From assembly GCA_902763155.1 (NCBI GenBank), contig CACWQS010000004.1, positions 99,073 through 163,072 on the forward strand: 64,000 bases of DNA. Direction: 5' to 3'. The notes under the pieces are model-generated. The model saw nothing but the letters and a program-made list of their open reading frames with translations. It made no database searches and was not told the origin of the DNA. Each line of letters begins with the position of its first letter. Positions within the stretch are counted from its first letter, which is position 1. Shown piece after piece: positions 1 to 9,090 of the stretch. The stretch is from an uncultured Pseudomonadota bacterium. Lineage in GTDB: Bacteria > Pseudomonadota > Alphaproteobacteria > RF32 > CAG-239. Position numbers and translations under genes: made by a program.

Positions 1-503
1 GAACAAGCCGTTGCCGCAGCATCCATATTTAATGTCATTTTAGTTACTGTTCCCACAGTTAATTCCTTAAAACCGGTTGAATGCACCGATCCCCAATTAT
101 CTGAAGCCATGCGCATACATAAATCTTGCGGAACATTTTCTAAAGTGATTTTAAATGAACTGCTACCATTACCCCCTGCTTCAAATTTATAGGTAACATC
201 TAAAACGCCTGTATATTTTCCGGCATCTGTTCCGGTTGTTATATAAGTCAGATTGTCCGGATATTTACCTGACTTATATAAAAACAAACCATAATCAGAA
301 TACCCGTCATCATCTAAAAATTGGCAAGACATTTTTTTTGCCGATGCCGCTAACTCTGCTACGTTAGACATTATCTGAGTATATCTTTGACTTTTCATGG
401 CCTTAGCCACAATACCAAATCCACCAACTGATAAAACTCCGATAATGGCCAATACACCAATCATTTCAATCATCGAACGTCCACATTGATTCCTGCGGTC
501 CAT
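1..503 (-). CDS. Type IV pilin-like protein (pseudopilin), 3' end outside window
   Basis: The gene begins at an ATG preceded by AAAGG and runs leftward off the window, so only about 167 N-terminal residues are visible. The N-terminus is a class III (prepilin) signal: a short charged leader MDRRNQCG, then RSMIEMIGVLAIIGVLSVGG. Cleavage after the Gly would leave Glu at mature position +5, as in type IV pilins and type II secretion pseudopilins, followed by one hydrophobic helix. Prepilin peptidase should process it. The rest is a globular domain rich in Gly, Thr and Asp with a few cysteines. I cannot say whether it is a pilus subunit or a secretion pseudopilin. The 5' gap to the next gene contains a terminator for that gene, so a separate promoter or read-through is needed. 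Confidence 0.8.
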   Translation of the reverse strand, partial: MDRRNQCGRSMIEMIGVLAIIGVLSVGGFGIVAKAMKSQRYTQIMSNVAELAASAKKMSCQFLDDDGYSDYGLFLYKSGKYPDNLTYITTGTDAGKYTGVLDVTYKFEAGGNGSSSFKITLENVPQDLCMRMASDNWGSVHSTGFKELTVGTVTKMTLNMDAAATAC

Positions 504-529
504 AGTTTTACCTTTCTTTTATCTGTTTT

Positions 530-556
530 CAAAAAAGGCCCCCTGCACGGGGGCCG
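530..556 (-). terminator. Rho-independent terminator after the exported pseudo-protease gene
   Basis: A 7-bp GC-only stem (GGCCCCC / GGGGGCC, 5-nt loop) is followed on the minus strand by six T. It lies 10 bp after the stop of the upstream gene and about 30 bp before the pilin start. Confidence 0.85.
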
Positions 557-566
557 GTTTATTATA

Positions 567-2732
567 TTATTTACGTTCCTTTGCCGGCATTTCTTCCGGT
601 GCTTTCTGCACCACCTTAATCTGCTCGGTTACAGGTTTATAAATCGTTTGTTGCCACGGGCTTTCTTCAACATATTCTTGCCCGCAAATACAAATACCCA
701 AACTGCGTAAAGCTGTTTCCGTAGGGATAAACGCATCTAAGCCGTCATTAGTGCGAATTCCCGAATGTGCCATGCCGTTAACGGTGCAATCTTTGTAGAA
801 CAAAGCACCGCCAACCGTTACATTTTGCACAAATGTATTGGCTAGGATTTCTGCACCTTTTTCTTCGGTGTAACGATATCCTTCAATTTTGGCACTGTTT
901 TCAAGATAATTTTCTCCATCTTTGAAGTCTTTAACATCAAGCAAGCCTAAAGTCAAATAACCGTTACGCCCAACTTCCGGCAAATTCAAATTAAGTGCCA
1001 GCGGAGTGTATTCAGTAGGCTGATCGAGCATCAAAAGCGCGGTATTTTTGCTCGGATTAACCCGAACCGCACGTGCATTCAGCATAATATTTTGTATTGT
1101 CTTAACAGTGTAATTATTGCTGTTCGTATCAATCAAATCGCCCGAAGTTAAAATAAAGCGATCCGAAATCAGCAAACCTGCACCTTTGCGGCCGTTCGGA
1201 CTATCAATTTGCACAACTGATGAGCGCATACGATAAACTGTTTCCGGCGTTAGGTTTTGACAAGGGTTGGAGGTAACAACACATAAGTTTTCCAAAGCAG
1301 TAACATCGCCGGTGTCAATCCATGTATCATCAACCACTTGGCATTGCCCGTCTTCACGGACATTACCGTTTTCATCAATGCAAATATCTACAACCTCGTG
1401 GCTGGTAACAACATTACCGGTTTCTATTACCGCCGGTTCTGGTGCGCAACCGCATGTAGGCTGACATTGCGCAATATCAATCCCCGGACGGCTGATTTCA
1501 CAACTCTTTGCACATTCATATTCTTTTAAATAACCGCATTTCATCGGGTTTAATGCACGCTCTTCTTCAATCAAAGCATAACGTTGCGCTGCCAAGCTAA
1601 CCGGATCTACTCGCATGGCCAGCTGGTCTTCAAACCCAGGTAATGCACGCAAATTACTTACGGCATCGGCAAACGCACGTTCAATTAACTTAACTTCGCC
1701 GTTAACCTCACCTTGGTAAAGTTCGCCATAACCGGTACTTTCACCCTTCCAATATACGGTATTTTTAGTTAAATCCATCAAACGCCATACCACTGTCATT
1801 TCGGAAGTGCCGTTACGTTGGTCATTTTTAGAAGCTCTGTCCCAATCATATTCATCACACACATTCATGAAATAATCGGTAATTTCCGCCGTCAACACAT
1901 ACTCCGGCAATTCGGTCGGCACAGTTTGCAAACACAAATCTTGCGGCATCGGCAAAACCTTGTAGCAATCACCGGTAACTTCTTCAAATACAGATGTAAA
2001 TTTGATGTTCTTCTCCATAATGCGGCCGCTGTTTAAATTTGCTTCTTTGTTGAAACGGCGACAACCGAAAATACGGAAACGATAGTTACCTAAACGACTG
2101 CTGTATGGACCGTCAATGCCGTTATTTTTAATGCGAAAATCAACATGGTCAAGCGCCAGAGGTGCTAAAGCGCAACAATTATGCTGCATTGCCGCATATA
2201 TAGCCGGCTGATACGGCACATAATTTTTGATAAGCGGAGTTTGAACATATTCAATCTTACGCTCTTCGCATTTTTTGCAAGGTCCGGGGAATAAACTTCC
2301 GTCTTTCGAACAATTTACACAAGGATCACCGCCCAGCAGACTTCCGTCTTTTGAGCAATTCACACAAGGCGCTCCGCCAAACAAACTTCCGTCTTTCGAA
2401 CAACTGACGCATGGTCTGCCACCGAAAAGGCTGCCGTCCCTATCTTCTTTTGGCTCTTGTGCCGTTTGTTCAGGCTGAGCCATTGGCGCCATACCGTATT
2501 GTGGCTGATATGGAACTGTTTCATAAACAACCATTCCGGCAGGCAAACTTTGCACTTGCGGCACATTTGGCTGCACATCACTACGAGGACCGGCGATTTT
2601 TTGCGAATAACTGTTCGCATCACGATAAGCCCCGTTTGCTGCATAATAGCCTTGCGCTCCGGCTGAACCAACCATGGCACCGGTGCTTAAAAAAGCGGCT
2701 AATGCGTATAATATATGTTTTTGTGTGTTCAT
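567..2732 (-). CDS. Exported protein with CxxC repeats and degenerate trypsin-like domain
   Basis: This 721-residue protein has a signal peptide ending near AGAQG (residue 27). Residues about 99-157 hold four tandem 14-15-residue repeats of the form DGSLFGGxPCVxCSK, each with one CxxC pair, suggesting metal or disulfide cross-linking. A middle region (about 240-400) contains a beta-rich stretch typical of envelope lipoproteins. Residues about 505-680 follow the order of a trypsin/DegP-like fold: GAGLLISDRFILTSGDLI, then NTALLMLD, then VGGALFYKD. The catalytic positions appear lost: His is replaced by Asp in TSGDL, Asp by Asn before TALL, and the GNSGG serine by Val. It is therefore probably not a protease. 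It is the last gene of a three-gene leftward operon, 12 bp after comM. Its function is unknown to me; a binding or scaffold role in the envelope is inference. Confidence 0.75.
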   Translation of the reverse strand: MNTQKHILYALAAFLSTGAMVGSAGAQGYYAANGAYRDANSYSQKIAGPRSDVQPNVPQVQSLPAGMVVYETVPYQPQYGMAPMAQPEQTAQEPKEDRDGSLFGGRPCVSCSKDGSLFGGAPCVNCSKDGSLLGGDPCVNCSKDGSLFPGPCKKCEERKIEYVQTPLIKNYVPYQPAIYAAMQHNCCALAPLALDHVDFRIKNNGIDGPYSSRLGNYRFRIFGCRRFNKEANLNSGRIMEKNIKFTSVFEEVTGDCYKVLPMPQDLCLQTVPTELPEYVLTAEITDYFMNVCDEYDWDRASKNDQRNGTSEMTVVWRLMDLTKNTVYWKGESTGYGELYQGEVNGEVKLIERAFADAVSNLRALPGFEDQLAMRVDPVSLAAQRYALIEEERALNPMKCGYLKEYECAKSCEISRPGIDIAQCQPTCGCAPEPAVIETGNVVTSHEVVDICIDENGNVREDGQCQVVDDTWIDTGDVTALENLCVVTSNPCQNLTPETVYRMRSSVVQIDSPNGRKGAGLLISDRFILTSGDLIDTNSNNYTVKTIQNIMLNARAVRVNPSKNTALLMLDQPTEYTPLALNLNLPEVGRNGYLTLGLLDVKDFKDGENYLENSAKIEGYRYTEEKGAEILANTFVQNVTVGGALFYKDCTVNGMAHSGIRTNDGLDAFIPTETALRSLGICICGQEYVEESPWQQTIYKPVTEQIKVVQKAPEEMPAKERK

Positions 2733-2744
2733 CTGTTTTTTCTC

Positions 2745-4268
2745 CTAAACCTGTTTAGACGGCATCACATAACGGTATGACAACGCCTCTGCTATGTGCA
2801 TTTTAGACACATTTTTTTCATTTTGCAAGTCCGCAATTGTTCTTGCGAGCTTTAAAGTGCGATGATATGCTCGAGCCGAAAGTTTCATCTTATCGGCAAA
2901 AGCTACCAATATTTTCTTTGATTCCTCATCAAGCTGCGTTACCTGTTCCAAAGCATCGCCTCGTAGTTGAGAGTTGGTATATAAATCGGAATACCCCATT
3001 TTTATAAAGCGCTCACGCTGAATTTTTCGTGCCGCAATCACACGCTCACGAATAACGGCAGAACTTTCACCTGTTTTAATCTCCGACATATCCCACGGAC
3101 TGACCGGCGGTACTTGGATGTGCATATCAAACCTGTCCATCAGCGGTCCCGATATGCGCGACTGATATTCTTCGGCACATTTCGGCGCTCTGGTACATTC
3201 TTGTCCATCAACTCCCAAATATCCGCATCGACAAGGGTTCATTGCCGCAATCAGTTGGAAATTTGCCGGATATTGCGTATGACAATTAACCCGAGAAATT
3301 GAAACATAACCGGTTTCTAAAGGTTGACGTAAGGCCTCTAAGGTAGCACGATTAAATTCCGGTAATTCATCAAGGAACAAAACCCCGTTATGAGCAAGCG
3401 AAATCTCCCCCGGTATGCCTTTGCGCCCACCACCGATTAAGGCCGGCGTTGAGGCATTATGATGCGGGTCGCGATAAGGTCTGTCAAAACTGATTGCCCC
3501 ATCTTTAAGTTCGCCGGCAACCGAGTGAATCATACATGTCTCAAGCGCTTCTTCGGTTGTCAGCGGCGGCAAAATCGTTACCATACGTGCCGCCAACATA
3601 GACTTTCCCGCTCCCGGTGTGCCGACCATCAACAGATTATGTCCTCCGGCAGCAGCAATTTCTAATGCCCGTTTAGCGGTTTCCTGCCCTTTAACATCTG
3701 CCATATCCAAATCTGACGTGCGATTTTTCTTCTGCTTGGCCTCCGGTTTCGGCAGTTGCTGAACTCCCTTTAGGTGGTTAACCAACGACAGCAAGCTTGG
3801 CGCGGCAACAATATCTTCTAACCCCGCCCATACGGCTTCGCTTCCTTGCGATTGCGGACAAATCAGCCCCAAATTTTGCCGATGTGCATGAATGGCAACC
3901 GGTAATACCCCGTTAACCGGCAAAATCTGTCCGTCTAATCCAAGCTCGCCGATAGCAATATAATCGCTTATTTCTTCTGCCGGAACTACACCAAGTCCGG
4001 CAAGCAAAGCCAAAGCAATCGGCAAATCAAAATGCGAACCTTCTTTTAATAAATCAGCCGGCGCTAAGTTAATAATAATTCGTTTCGCCGGCAATTCAAT
4101 CCCCATGGTGTTCAGTGCCGCGCGCACTCGTTCTTTGCTCTCGGCGATAGTCTTATCCGGCAATCCGACAATAGCAAACATCGGCATACCGGACGTAATC
4201 TGCAATTGCAAATCTACGTCCAGAGTATTTAAGCCGTTGAAAGCGATTGTTTTAACGTGAGCCAACAT
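2745..4268 (-). CDS. comM: ComM/YifB family Mg-chelatase-like AAA+ ATPase
   Basis: The 507-residue length and the order of domains match the ComM (YifB) family. An N-terminal Lon-like S5 domain (residues 1-170, with IVGLPDKTIAESKERVRAAL) is followed by an AAA+ module with Walker A GTPGAGKS (about 216-223) and Walker B GVLFLDE (about 295-301). The insert NPCRCGY...C...C and the Mg-chelatase C-terminal domain complete it. In naturally transformable bacteria ComM is a hexameric helicase that promotes branch migration during integration of incoming DNA, but it also occurs widely in species not known to be competent. It sits 3 bp after a lipoprotein gene and 12 bp before the exported pseudo-protease, so the three are probably cotranscribed, an unexpected pairing for a cytoplasmic ATPase. 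Confidence 0.93.
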   Translation of the reverse strand: MLAHVKTIAFNGLNTLDVDLQLQITSGMPMFAIVGLPDKTIAESKERVRAALNTMGIELPAKRIIINLAPADLLKEGSHFDLPIALALLAGLGVVPAEEISDYIAIGELGLDGQILPVNGVLPVAIHAHRQNLGLICPQSQGSEAVWAGLEDIVAAPSLLSLVNHLKGVQQLPKPEAKQKKNRTSDLDMADVKGQETAKRALEIAAAGGHNLLMVGTPGAGKSMLAARMVTILPPLTTEEALETCMIHSVAGELKDGAISFDRPYRDPHHNASTPALIGGGRKGIPGEISLAHNGVLFLDELPEFNRATLEALRQPLETGYVSISRVNCHTQYPANFQLIAAMNPCRCGYLGVDGQECTRAPKCAEEYQSRISGPLMDRFDMHIQVPPVSPWDMSEIKTGESSAVIRERVIAARKIQRERFIKMGYSDLYTNSQLRGDALEQVTQLDEESKKILVAFADKMKLSARAYHRTLKLARTIADLQNEKNVSKMHIAEALSYRYVMPSKQV

Positions 4269-4271
4269 AGT

Positions 4272-4733
4272 CTACCACCTTGGGACAACTTCTCCCTCAC
4301 GCCAACGTCTGGTTGGGTAAGTTCCGGTTTTCAAAGTATCATATTTTGCAGCCAGGTGCGGAATTTCCGAAATTCGAGTATAACACGAATTTTCGAGCAT
4401 CGAAACACATTCCTCGATTTCTTCCTCACTACCGCGACAATATGCCAAAACACGAGTATTCAAATTTTCCATGATTACTTGAGGTTGATAATGTTTATTA
4501 TCCGGTACTTCAGGATATCCGCGGTCAACCGTAACATAATCATATTCATATTCATAATCGGCACATCCCGGAAAAGTATGCATACCGTCTTTATCATAAA
4601 TCGCCACTGTCGTTTCTTTTCTGCAGCGCGGCGAAATTCCATACATGTCTTCTACATCATATTGCGCACGCCCCATACAGCCGCTGACTAAAACAACTGC
4701 TGCCAATACTGCAAATTTGTATATTTTCTTCAT
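4272..4733 (-). CDS. Putative outer-membrane lipoprotein, unknown function
   Basis: I start this gene at MKKIYKF because GAGG lies just upstream. An upstream in-frame ATG 33 bp earlier has no such site. The first 20 residues form a lipoprotein signal with lipobox VSGC, so the mature protein would be lipid-anchored at its Cys. The mature part of about 135 residues is rich in Tyr and Asp (YEYEYDY) and has several cysteines (C...C...C...C), suggesting disulfides. I recognise no family. It is the first gene of the leftward lipoprotein-comM-pseudo-protease operon; the 160-bp gap upstream also serves a divergent gene. Confidence 0.7.
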   Translation of the reverse strand: MKKIYKFAVLAAVVLVSGCMGRAQYDVEDMYGISPRCRKETTVAIYDKDGMHTFPGCADYEYEYDYVTVDRGYPEVPDNKHYQPQVIMENLNTRVLAYCRGSEEEIEECVSMLENSCYTRISEIPHLAAKYDTLKTGTYPTRRWREGEVVPRW

Positions 4734-4808
4734 TTTGCCTCGCCAAATACTACAATCTGTCACCAAAATAACCGAAAAATGTTAAAATTATGTTTATTTA
4801 TAACGCAC

Positions 4809-4837
4809 TTGACATTTTTTTTACAAATCTGTATTTT
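4809..4837 (+). promoter_or_regulatory. Sigma-70 type promoter for the small membrane protein
   Basis: TTGACA, a 17-bp spacer and TATTTT are seen. Transcription should start near 4845, giving a leader of about 48 nt that has no Shine-Dalgarno sequence. Confidence 0.6.
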
Positions 4838-4892
4838 GAAAAGTGAAAATTAATTATCAAGAATATTATTGTTCAACTAAAATATTTATGTT

Positions 4893-5243
4893 ATGAAACA
4901 GAAATTAACTTTAACAAAACGCCAAAAGTGGGCTTATGCTCGTTGGTATATGAAAGATGCTTTCATAATCATTCCGGTCTTTTTTGTGGGCTTGGTTTAT
5001 ATGGGATTAGCTCTATGGTGGGTTCAACCTTTTGTAGATTATTATCTCCAAAATCCTCCGGAACACTGGCTTTTCTGGCAGGCGCTGGCTCGGTTGACAT
5101 GTGTTTTCGGCAGCTTTACAGCGGCTTGGATAACAATTTATGTAATCTGCTTCTTGTGGTGCTTTTTCTTCAATAAAGATGAAGTGTTGCAACGTCATTT
5201 TATGAAGTATCATTACAAAAAGAAAAATATTTGGACACTCTGA
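4893..5243 (+). CDS. Small inner-membrane protein, unknown function
   Basis: This 116-residue protein has two strongly hydrophobic segments, about residues 22-44 and 67-95, separated by a short loop containing QPFVDYYLQNPPEHW. Both termini are basic, which would place them in the cytoplasm. No family is recognised. Its ATG is in an AT-rich leader with no Shine-Dalgarno site, unlike most genes here, and it ends just before a strong terminator, so it is a single-gene unit. Confidence 0.65.
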   Translation: MKQKLTLTKRQKWAYARWYMKDAFIIIPVFFVGLVYMGLALWWVQPFVDYYLQNPPEHWLFWQALARLTCVFGSFTAAWITIYVICFLWCFFFNKDEVLQRHFMKYHYKKKNIWTL

Positions 5244-5249
5244 TAAATT

Positions 5250-5287
5250 CCCCGTCATACAAACTGTGTATGGCGGGAGTTTTTTTA
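5250..5287 (+). terminator. Rho-independent terminator
   Basis: CCCGTCATACA pairs with TGTATGGCGGG (one G-U pair) around a 4-nt AACT loop, followed by seven T. Confidence 0.9.
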
Positions 5288-5341
5288 TCTGTTGCAATTT
5301 TGTAAAATTGTGCTATAACACAACCTCAATGAGGAAGATTG

Positions 5342-5785
5342 ATGTATTACATTAAAATAAACGGCGAAATTCAAGCAAAACCACACCAGCTTATCAGTGA
5401 TGCTAAGGCGGAAATAGAGCGTCTGCGCGCAGAAACGAATGTCGATTCTTGGAATATCCTCACGGAAGAATCTGCCGCTTATGAAATGAAGATTTATCCG
5501 CATCATTTAGCTATTTCAAATACCGAAAAATGGGTAATAATTATCCTGTTTGTGCTTATTGCCATCGGAGTGAGTGCTATGTTGCTTCGTCGTTATGCCT
5601 TGCCGCAACCGACGCACTATGTGGCGCCGGAATTGGTAAATTATCGCAACGAACAAGGCGATATTTTAGGACAACTCGGTAAAGGCACCGGTGTTGAGTG
5701 TGTAAAAATCATCGGTAGCCGTTGCCAAGCCGTTATCAATGGCAAAGAAGCCTATATTTATCTGAATGTCCTACAGAAAAAATAA
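5342..5785 (+). CDS. Single-pass membrane protein with C-terminal SH3-like segment
   Basis: The start is the ATG 4 nt after GAGGAAG; a TTG immediately upstream is less likely. The 147-residue product has a cytoplasmic N-terminal part (about 60 residues), one transmembrane helix (WVIIILFVLIAIGVSAMLL, about 62-80) and a C-terminal part of about 60 residues. That last part (LVNYRNEQGDILGQLGKGTGVECVKIIGSRCQAVINGKEAYIYLNVL) has the strand pattern of a bacterial SH3-like domain, which often binds cell-wall peptides. That domain call is inference. Its stop codon directly abuts the cca start, so the two are cotranscribed and translationally linked. Confidence 0.65.
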   Translation: MYYIKINGEIQAKPHQLISDAKAEIERLRAETNVDSWNILTEESAAYEMKIYPHHLAISNTEKWVIIILFVLIAIGVSAMLLRRYALPQPTHYVAPELVNYRNEQGDILGQLGKGTGVECVKIIGSRCQAVINGKEAYIYLNVLQKK

Positions 5786-7033
5786 ATGAATAAAAAAATG
5801 CAAATATACATGGTGGGCGGTGCGGTGCGCGATATGTTACGCGGTATGGAGGCGCAAGACCGCGATTTTGTGGTAGTCGGCGCCACACCGGAACAGATGT
5901 TAAGCCTAGGATTTGAGCGTGTCGGCAAAGATTTTCCGGTATTTTTACATCCAGAAACCAAAGAAGAATATGCTTTGGCGCGTAAAGAAATTAAAACCGG
6001 CGATAAGCATACGGATTTTGAGTTTATTTTTGATGCCGATGTCACATTGGAAGAAGATGTTGAACGCCGCGATTTTACCTGCAACGCTTTGGTTTATAAT
6101 CCCGAAACCGATGAAGTTATTGATTTTGTCGGTGGCAAACAAGATATTGCAAATAAAATCATTCGTCATATAAATGCCGAACATTTTGTTGAAGATCCGC
6201 TTCGGGTGTTGAGAATGTGCCGTTTTGCCGCTCAACTCGATTTTACCATAGCGCCGGAAACGATGGTATTGGCACAGAAAATGGTCGGCGAGGGTATGTT
6301 GCAACATTTGACTAAAGAAAGAGTTTGGCAGGAATTTTATAAGGCCTTGTGTACATCGCATTTCAGCAAATTTATTTTAGTGATGCGCGAATGCGGTGCT
6401 TTACAAGAAATTTTACCGGAAGTGGAAGAGCTGTGGCAAATGCCGGAGATTTTAGAGTATCATCCCGAAGGCAACAGCGGCGCGCATACCATTTTGACGC
6501 TGGAAAAAGGTGCTGATTTGCCGCCGCTTGCAAAGTATGCTTTGCTATTGCACGACATCGGCAAAACAATAACCAAACCCGATATCTTGCCGCACCATTA
6601 TATGCACGATATTAACGGCATTTCTTTAGTGCAAAAGATCGGCAAACGTCTGAAAGTGCCTAAAGCATTCACGCATGCGGCTTATACGGCGGCACTTTAC
6701 CACATGCGCTTTTTCAGAGTTCCGGATATGCGCCTCGGCAAGTTGCGCGATTTCGTGGCCGATGTAACCGATAATTTTCGCAATGAAAATTTACTCAATC
6801 TGCTGTTTGAAGTCTGTCGGTGTGATATGTGCGGTCGCGCTTTAGAACCGAATGCCGAAGAACAGGCGCGCTACAAAAAGGCGGTTGAACTCTGCCGGCA
6901 GGTTTTTGTCATTCTCTCTCCACTCAAAGCTACCGATATTCCGAATTTTGACAAGTTACCCAAAGATGCCGCTTTTGCCGCCAAGTGGCGTGAATATCAG
7001 ATTGAGCAGTTGCAAAAAAATAAAAATTTTTAA
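5786..7033 (+). CDS. cca: CCA-adding tRNA nucleotidyltransferase with HD domain
   Basis: This enzyme adds or repairs the 3' CCA of tRNA. The class II signature is clear: MVGGAVRDML (about 9-18), the catalytic DRD (25-27), RRDFTCNAL (94-102) and EDPLRVLRMCRFAAQL (136-151). A C-terminal HD phosphohydrolase domain with HDIGK (256-260) follows, an arrangement like that of E. coli Cca (about 412 residues; this one is 415). The opening VGGAVRDMLRGMEAQDRDFVVVGATPEQML also resembles the gammaproteobacterial protein more than the shorter enzyme I expect in many alphaproteobacteria. It starts at the base after the preceding stop; a second in-frame ATG is four codons later. Confidence 0.95.
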   Translation: MNKKMQIYMVGGAVRDMLRGMEAQDRDFVVVGATPEQMLSLGFERVGKDFPVFLHPETKEEYALARKEIKTGDKHTDFEFIFDADVTLEEDVERRDFTCNALVYNPETDEVIDFVGGKQDIANKIIRHINAEHFVEDPLRVLRMCRFAAQLDFTIAPETMVLAQKMVGEGMLQHLTKERVWQEFYKALCTSHFSKFILVMRECGALQEILPEVEELWQMPEILEYHPEGNSGAHTILTLEKGADLPPLAKYALLLHDIGKTITKPDILPHHYMHDINGISLVQKIGKRLKVPKAFTHAAYTAALYHMRFFRVPDMRLGKLRDFVADVTDNFRNENLLNLLFEVCRCDMCGRALEPNAEEQARYKKAVELCRQVFVILSPLKATDIPNFDKLPKDAAFAAKWREYQIEQLQKNKNF

Positions 7034-7127
7034 AAAAAGCTCTTGACTTTTGTCAAAAAAGACATAAAAATAACTCTTGTGTTTTATTTACAATTTATAA
7101 GTTATTAATCCTAATTCATTAAGCATT

Positions 7128-7634
7128 ATGGAACAAAAACAGAAATTGATTGCGCAGATTCTCGATGAGATGCGCAAAGGTGAGGTTACGTTTGAGGAAC
7201 TGAAGGAAGCACGTCTTGCCGCTCTTCGTCCTAAGTGCACAGAGAACTTCGACCTCCTGGTCGTAGAAGACGGCGTGGCTCAGCGCGTTCCCTTTGAGGA
7301 GGGTAAGGATATGGAGCCTACCGGCATCTTCCCATTCAAGGGAGCCCCGTTCTATATGGAGTTCAAGGAGACCGAGCCGCAGGATTACCCTGTTAAGCTG
7401 AAAGAGCAACTGCCCGGCGCCAATTCGTTCGCCCGTCTCGGTGACATCATGCCGGAACTCAACGCCAAACTCAGAGAGCTCCATCAGCCCGAGTTCGAAG
7501 GGACATACTGGCTCAACGGCCATGAGTGGTCCGGTATCGGCTACTGGGTTGGCAAGGTGCACAAGAACAAGGTGGATACCACCTACCTCGACGAGAAGCA
7601 CAAGGCCAAGGTGCGCCTGCTCGGCTATCTCTAA
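7128..7634 (+). CDS. Unknown 168-residue protein with atypical base composition
   Basis: The product is soluble, with no signal peptide or membrane helix. An N-terminal helical part (MEQKQKLIAQILDEMRKGEV...) is followed by a Gly/Trp-rich segment near residues 120-150 (FEGTYWLNGHEWSGIGYWVG). I do not recognise the family. Codon use is strikingly GC-rich (CTC, CGC, GCC and GAG are frequent; over 50% GC by eye) compared with neighbours near 40-43%, so recent acquisition is likely. The start is an ATG in an AT-rich leader without a Shine-Dalgarno site. A possible promoter is TTGACT at 7043 with TAAAAA about 16 bp on. It is a single-gene unit ended by a strong terminator. Confidence 0.7.
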   Translation: MEQKQKLIAQILDEMRKGEVTFEELKEARLAALRPKCTENFDLLVVEDGVAQRVPFEEGKDMEPTGIFPFKGAPFYMEFKETEPQDYPVKLKEQLPGANSFARLGDIMPELNAKLRELHQPEFEGTYWLNGHEWSGIGYWVGKVHKNKVDTTYLDEKHKAKVRLLGYL

Positions 7635-7658
7635 TCCTTCGAAATCTGTAAAACTATC

Positions 7659-7700
7659 AAAGTCTTGTCCCCCACCGCGGGTGCAAGACTTTTTCTTTTT
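7659..7700 (+). terminator. Rho-independent terminator
   Basis: AAGTCTTG pairs with CAAGACTT around a GC-rich 16-nt loop and is followed by TTTTCTTTTT. Confidence 0.88.
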
Positions 7701-7706
7701 AGTATT

Positions 7707-7810
7707 ACAAAATGCCATCTCTCAGCCCTCGCGGTGTGCGGTGCATCAATTAATAATGTCATCCCTCAGTCTGCGCGGTGCGTCAGGCTGTCAAGAGATC
7801 TTATCTTTGC
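7707..7810. repeat. Two degenerate direct repeats in the gap before gap
   Basis: The 362-bp gene-free stretch 7635-7996 holds a terminator, then two related units: GCCATCTCTCAGCCCTCGCGGTG near 7711 and GTCATCCCTCAGTCTGCGCGGTG near 7758. The second continues into CTGTCAAGAGATCTTATC. They resemble the other GTCATYCTCGAG/GATCTC-type dispersed elements in this window. I see no gene here. Confidence 0.5.
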
Positions 7811-7890
7811 GAAGCGCTATATTCAAAAAAAACAGCAATACCAAAAAAATCCTTCTTATAACCTTTTTTACCTCATTATGAAAATTTTAC

Positions 7891-7965
7891 TTGAAAATTT
7901 TATCTTTGGTGCTAAATTGTCACCAGTTTTTTTGAAACTTTATGCCCGTGCGGGGCTGTCCGCAC
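7891..7965 (+). promoter_or_regulatory. Promoter and leader hairpin of gap
   Basis: TTGAAA (7891-7896), 16 bp, TAAATT (7913-7918) is the best promoter match. The leader then contains a GTGCGG/CCGCAC hairpin (7948-7965) about 15 bp before the AAGGAG site of gap. Confidence 0.5.
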
Positions 7966-7996
7966 ATCAAATATAGAATTTTAAGGAGAATAATAA

Positions 7997-9004
<1,008 letters not shown>

Positions 9005-9019
9005 TAATAAAAATTGAAA

Positions 9020-9062
9020 TTCCCCGCCAAAACAGTATGCTTATACTGGGATTGACGGGGAA
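9020..9062 (+). promoter_or_regulatory. Intercistronic hairpin between gap and pgk
   Basis: An 11-bp near-perfect stem (TTCCCCGCCAA / TTGACGGGGAA, one mismatch) encloses a second small stem (CAGTA/TACTG). There is no T-run after it, so a processing or mRNA-stabilising site is as likely as a terminator. Confidence 0.6.
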
Positions 9063-9090
9063 CATTGTTTAATAAAAAGGAATAAAATAA

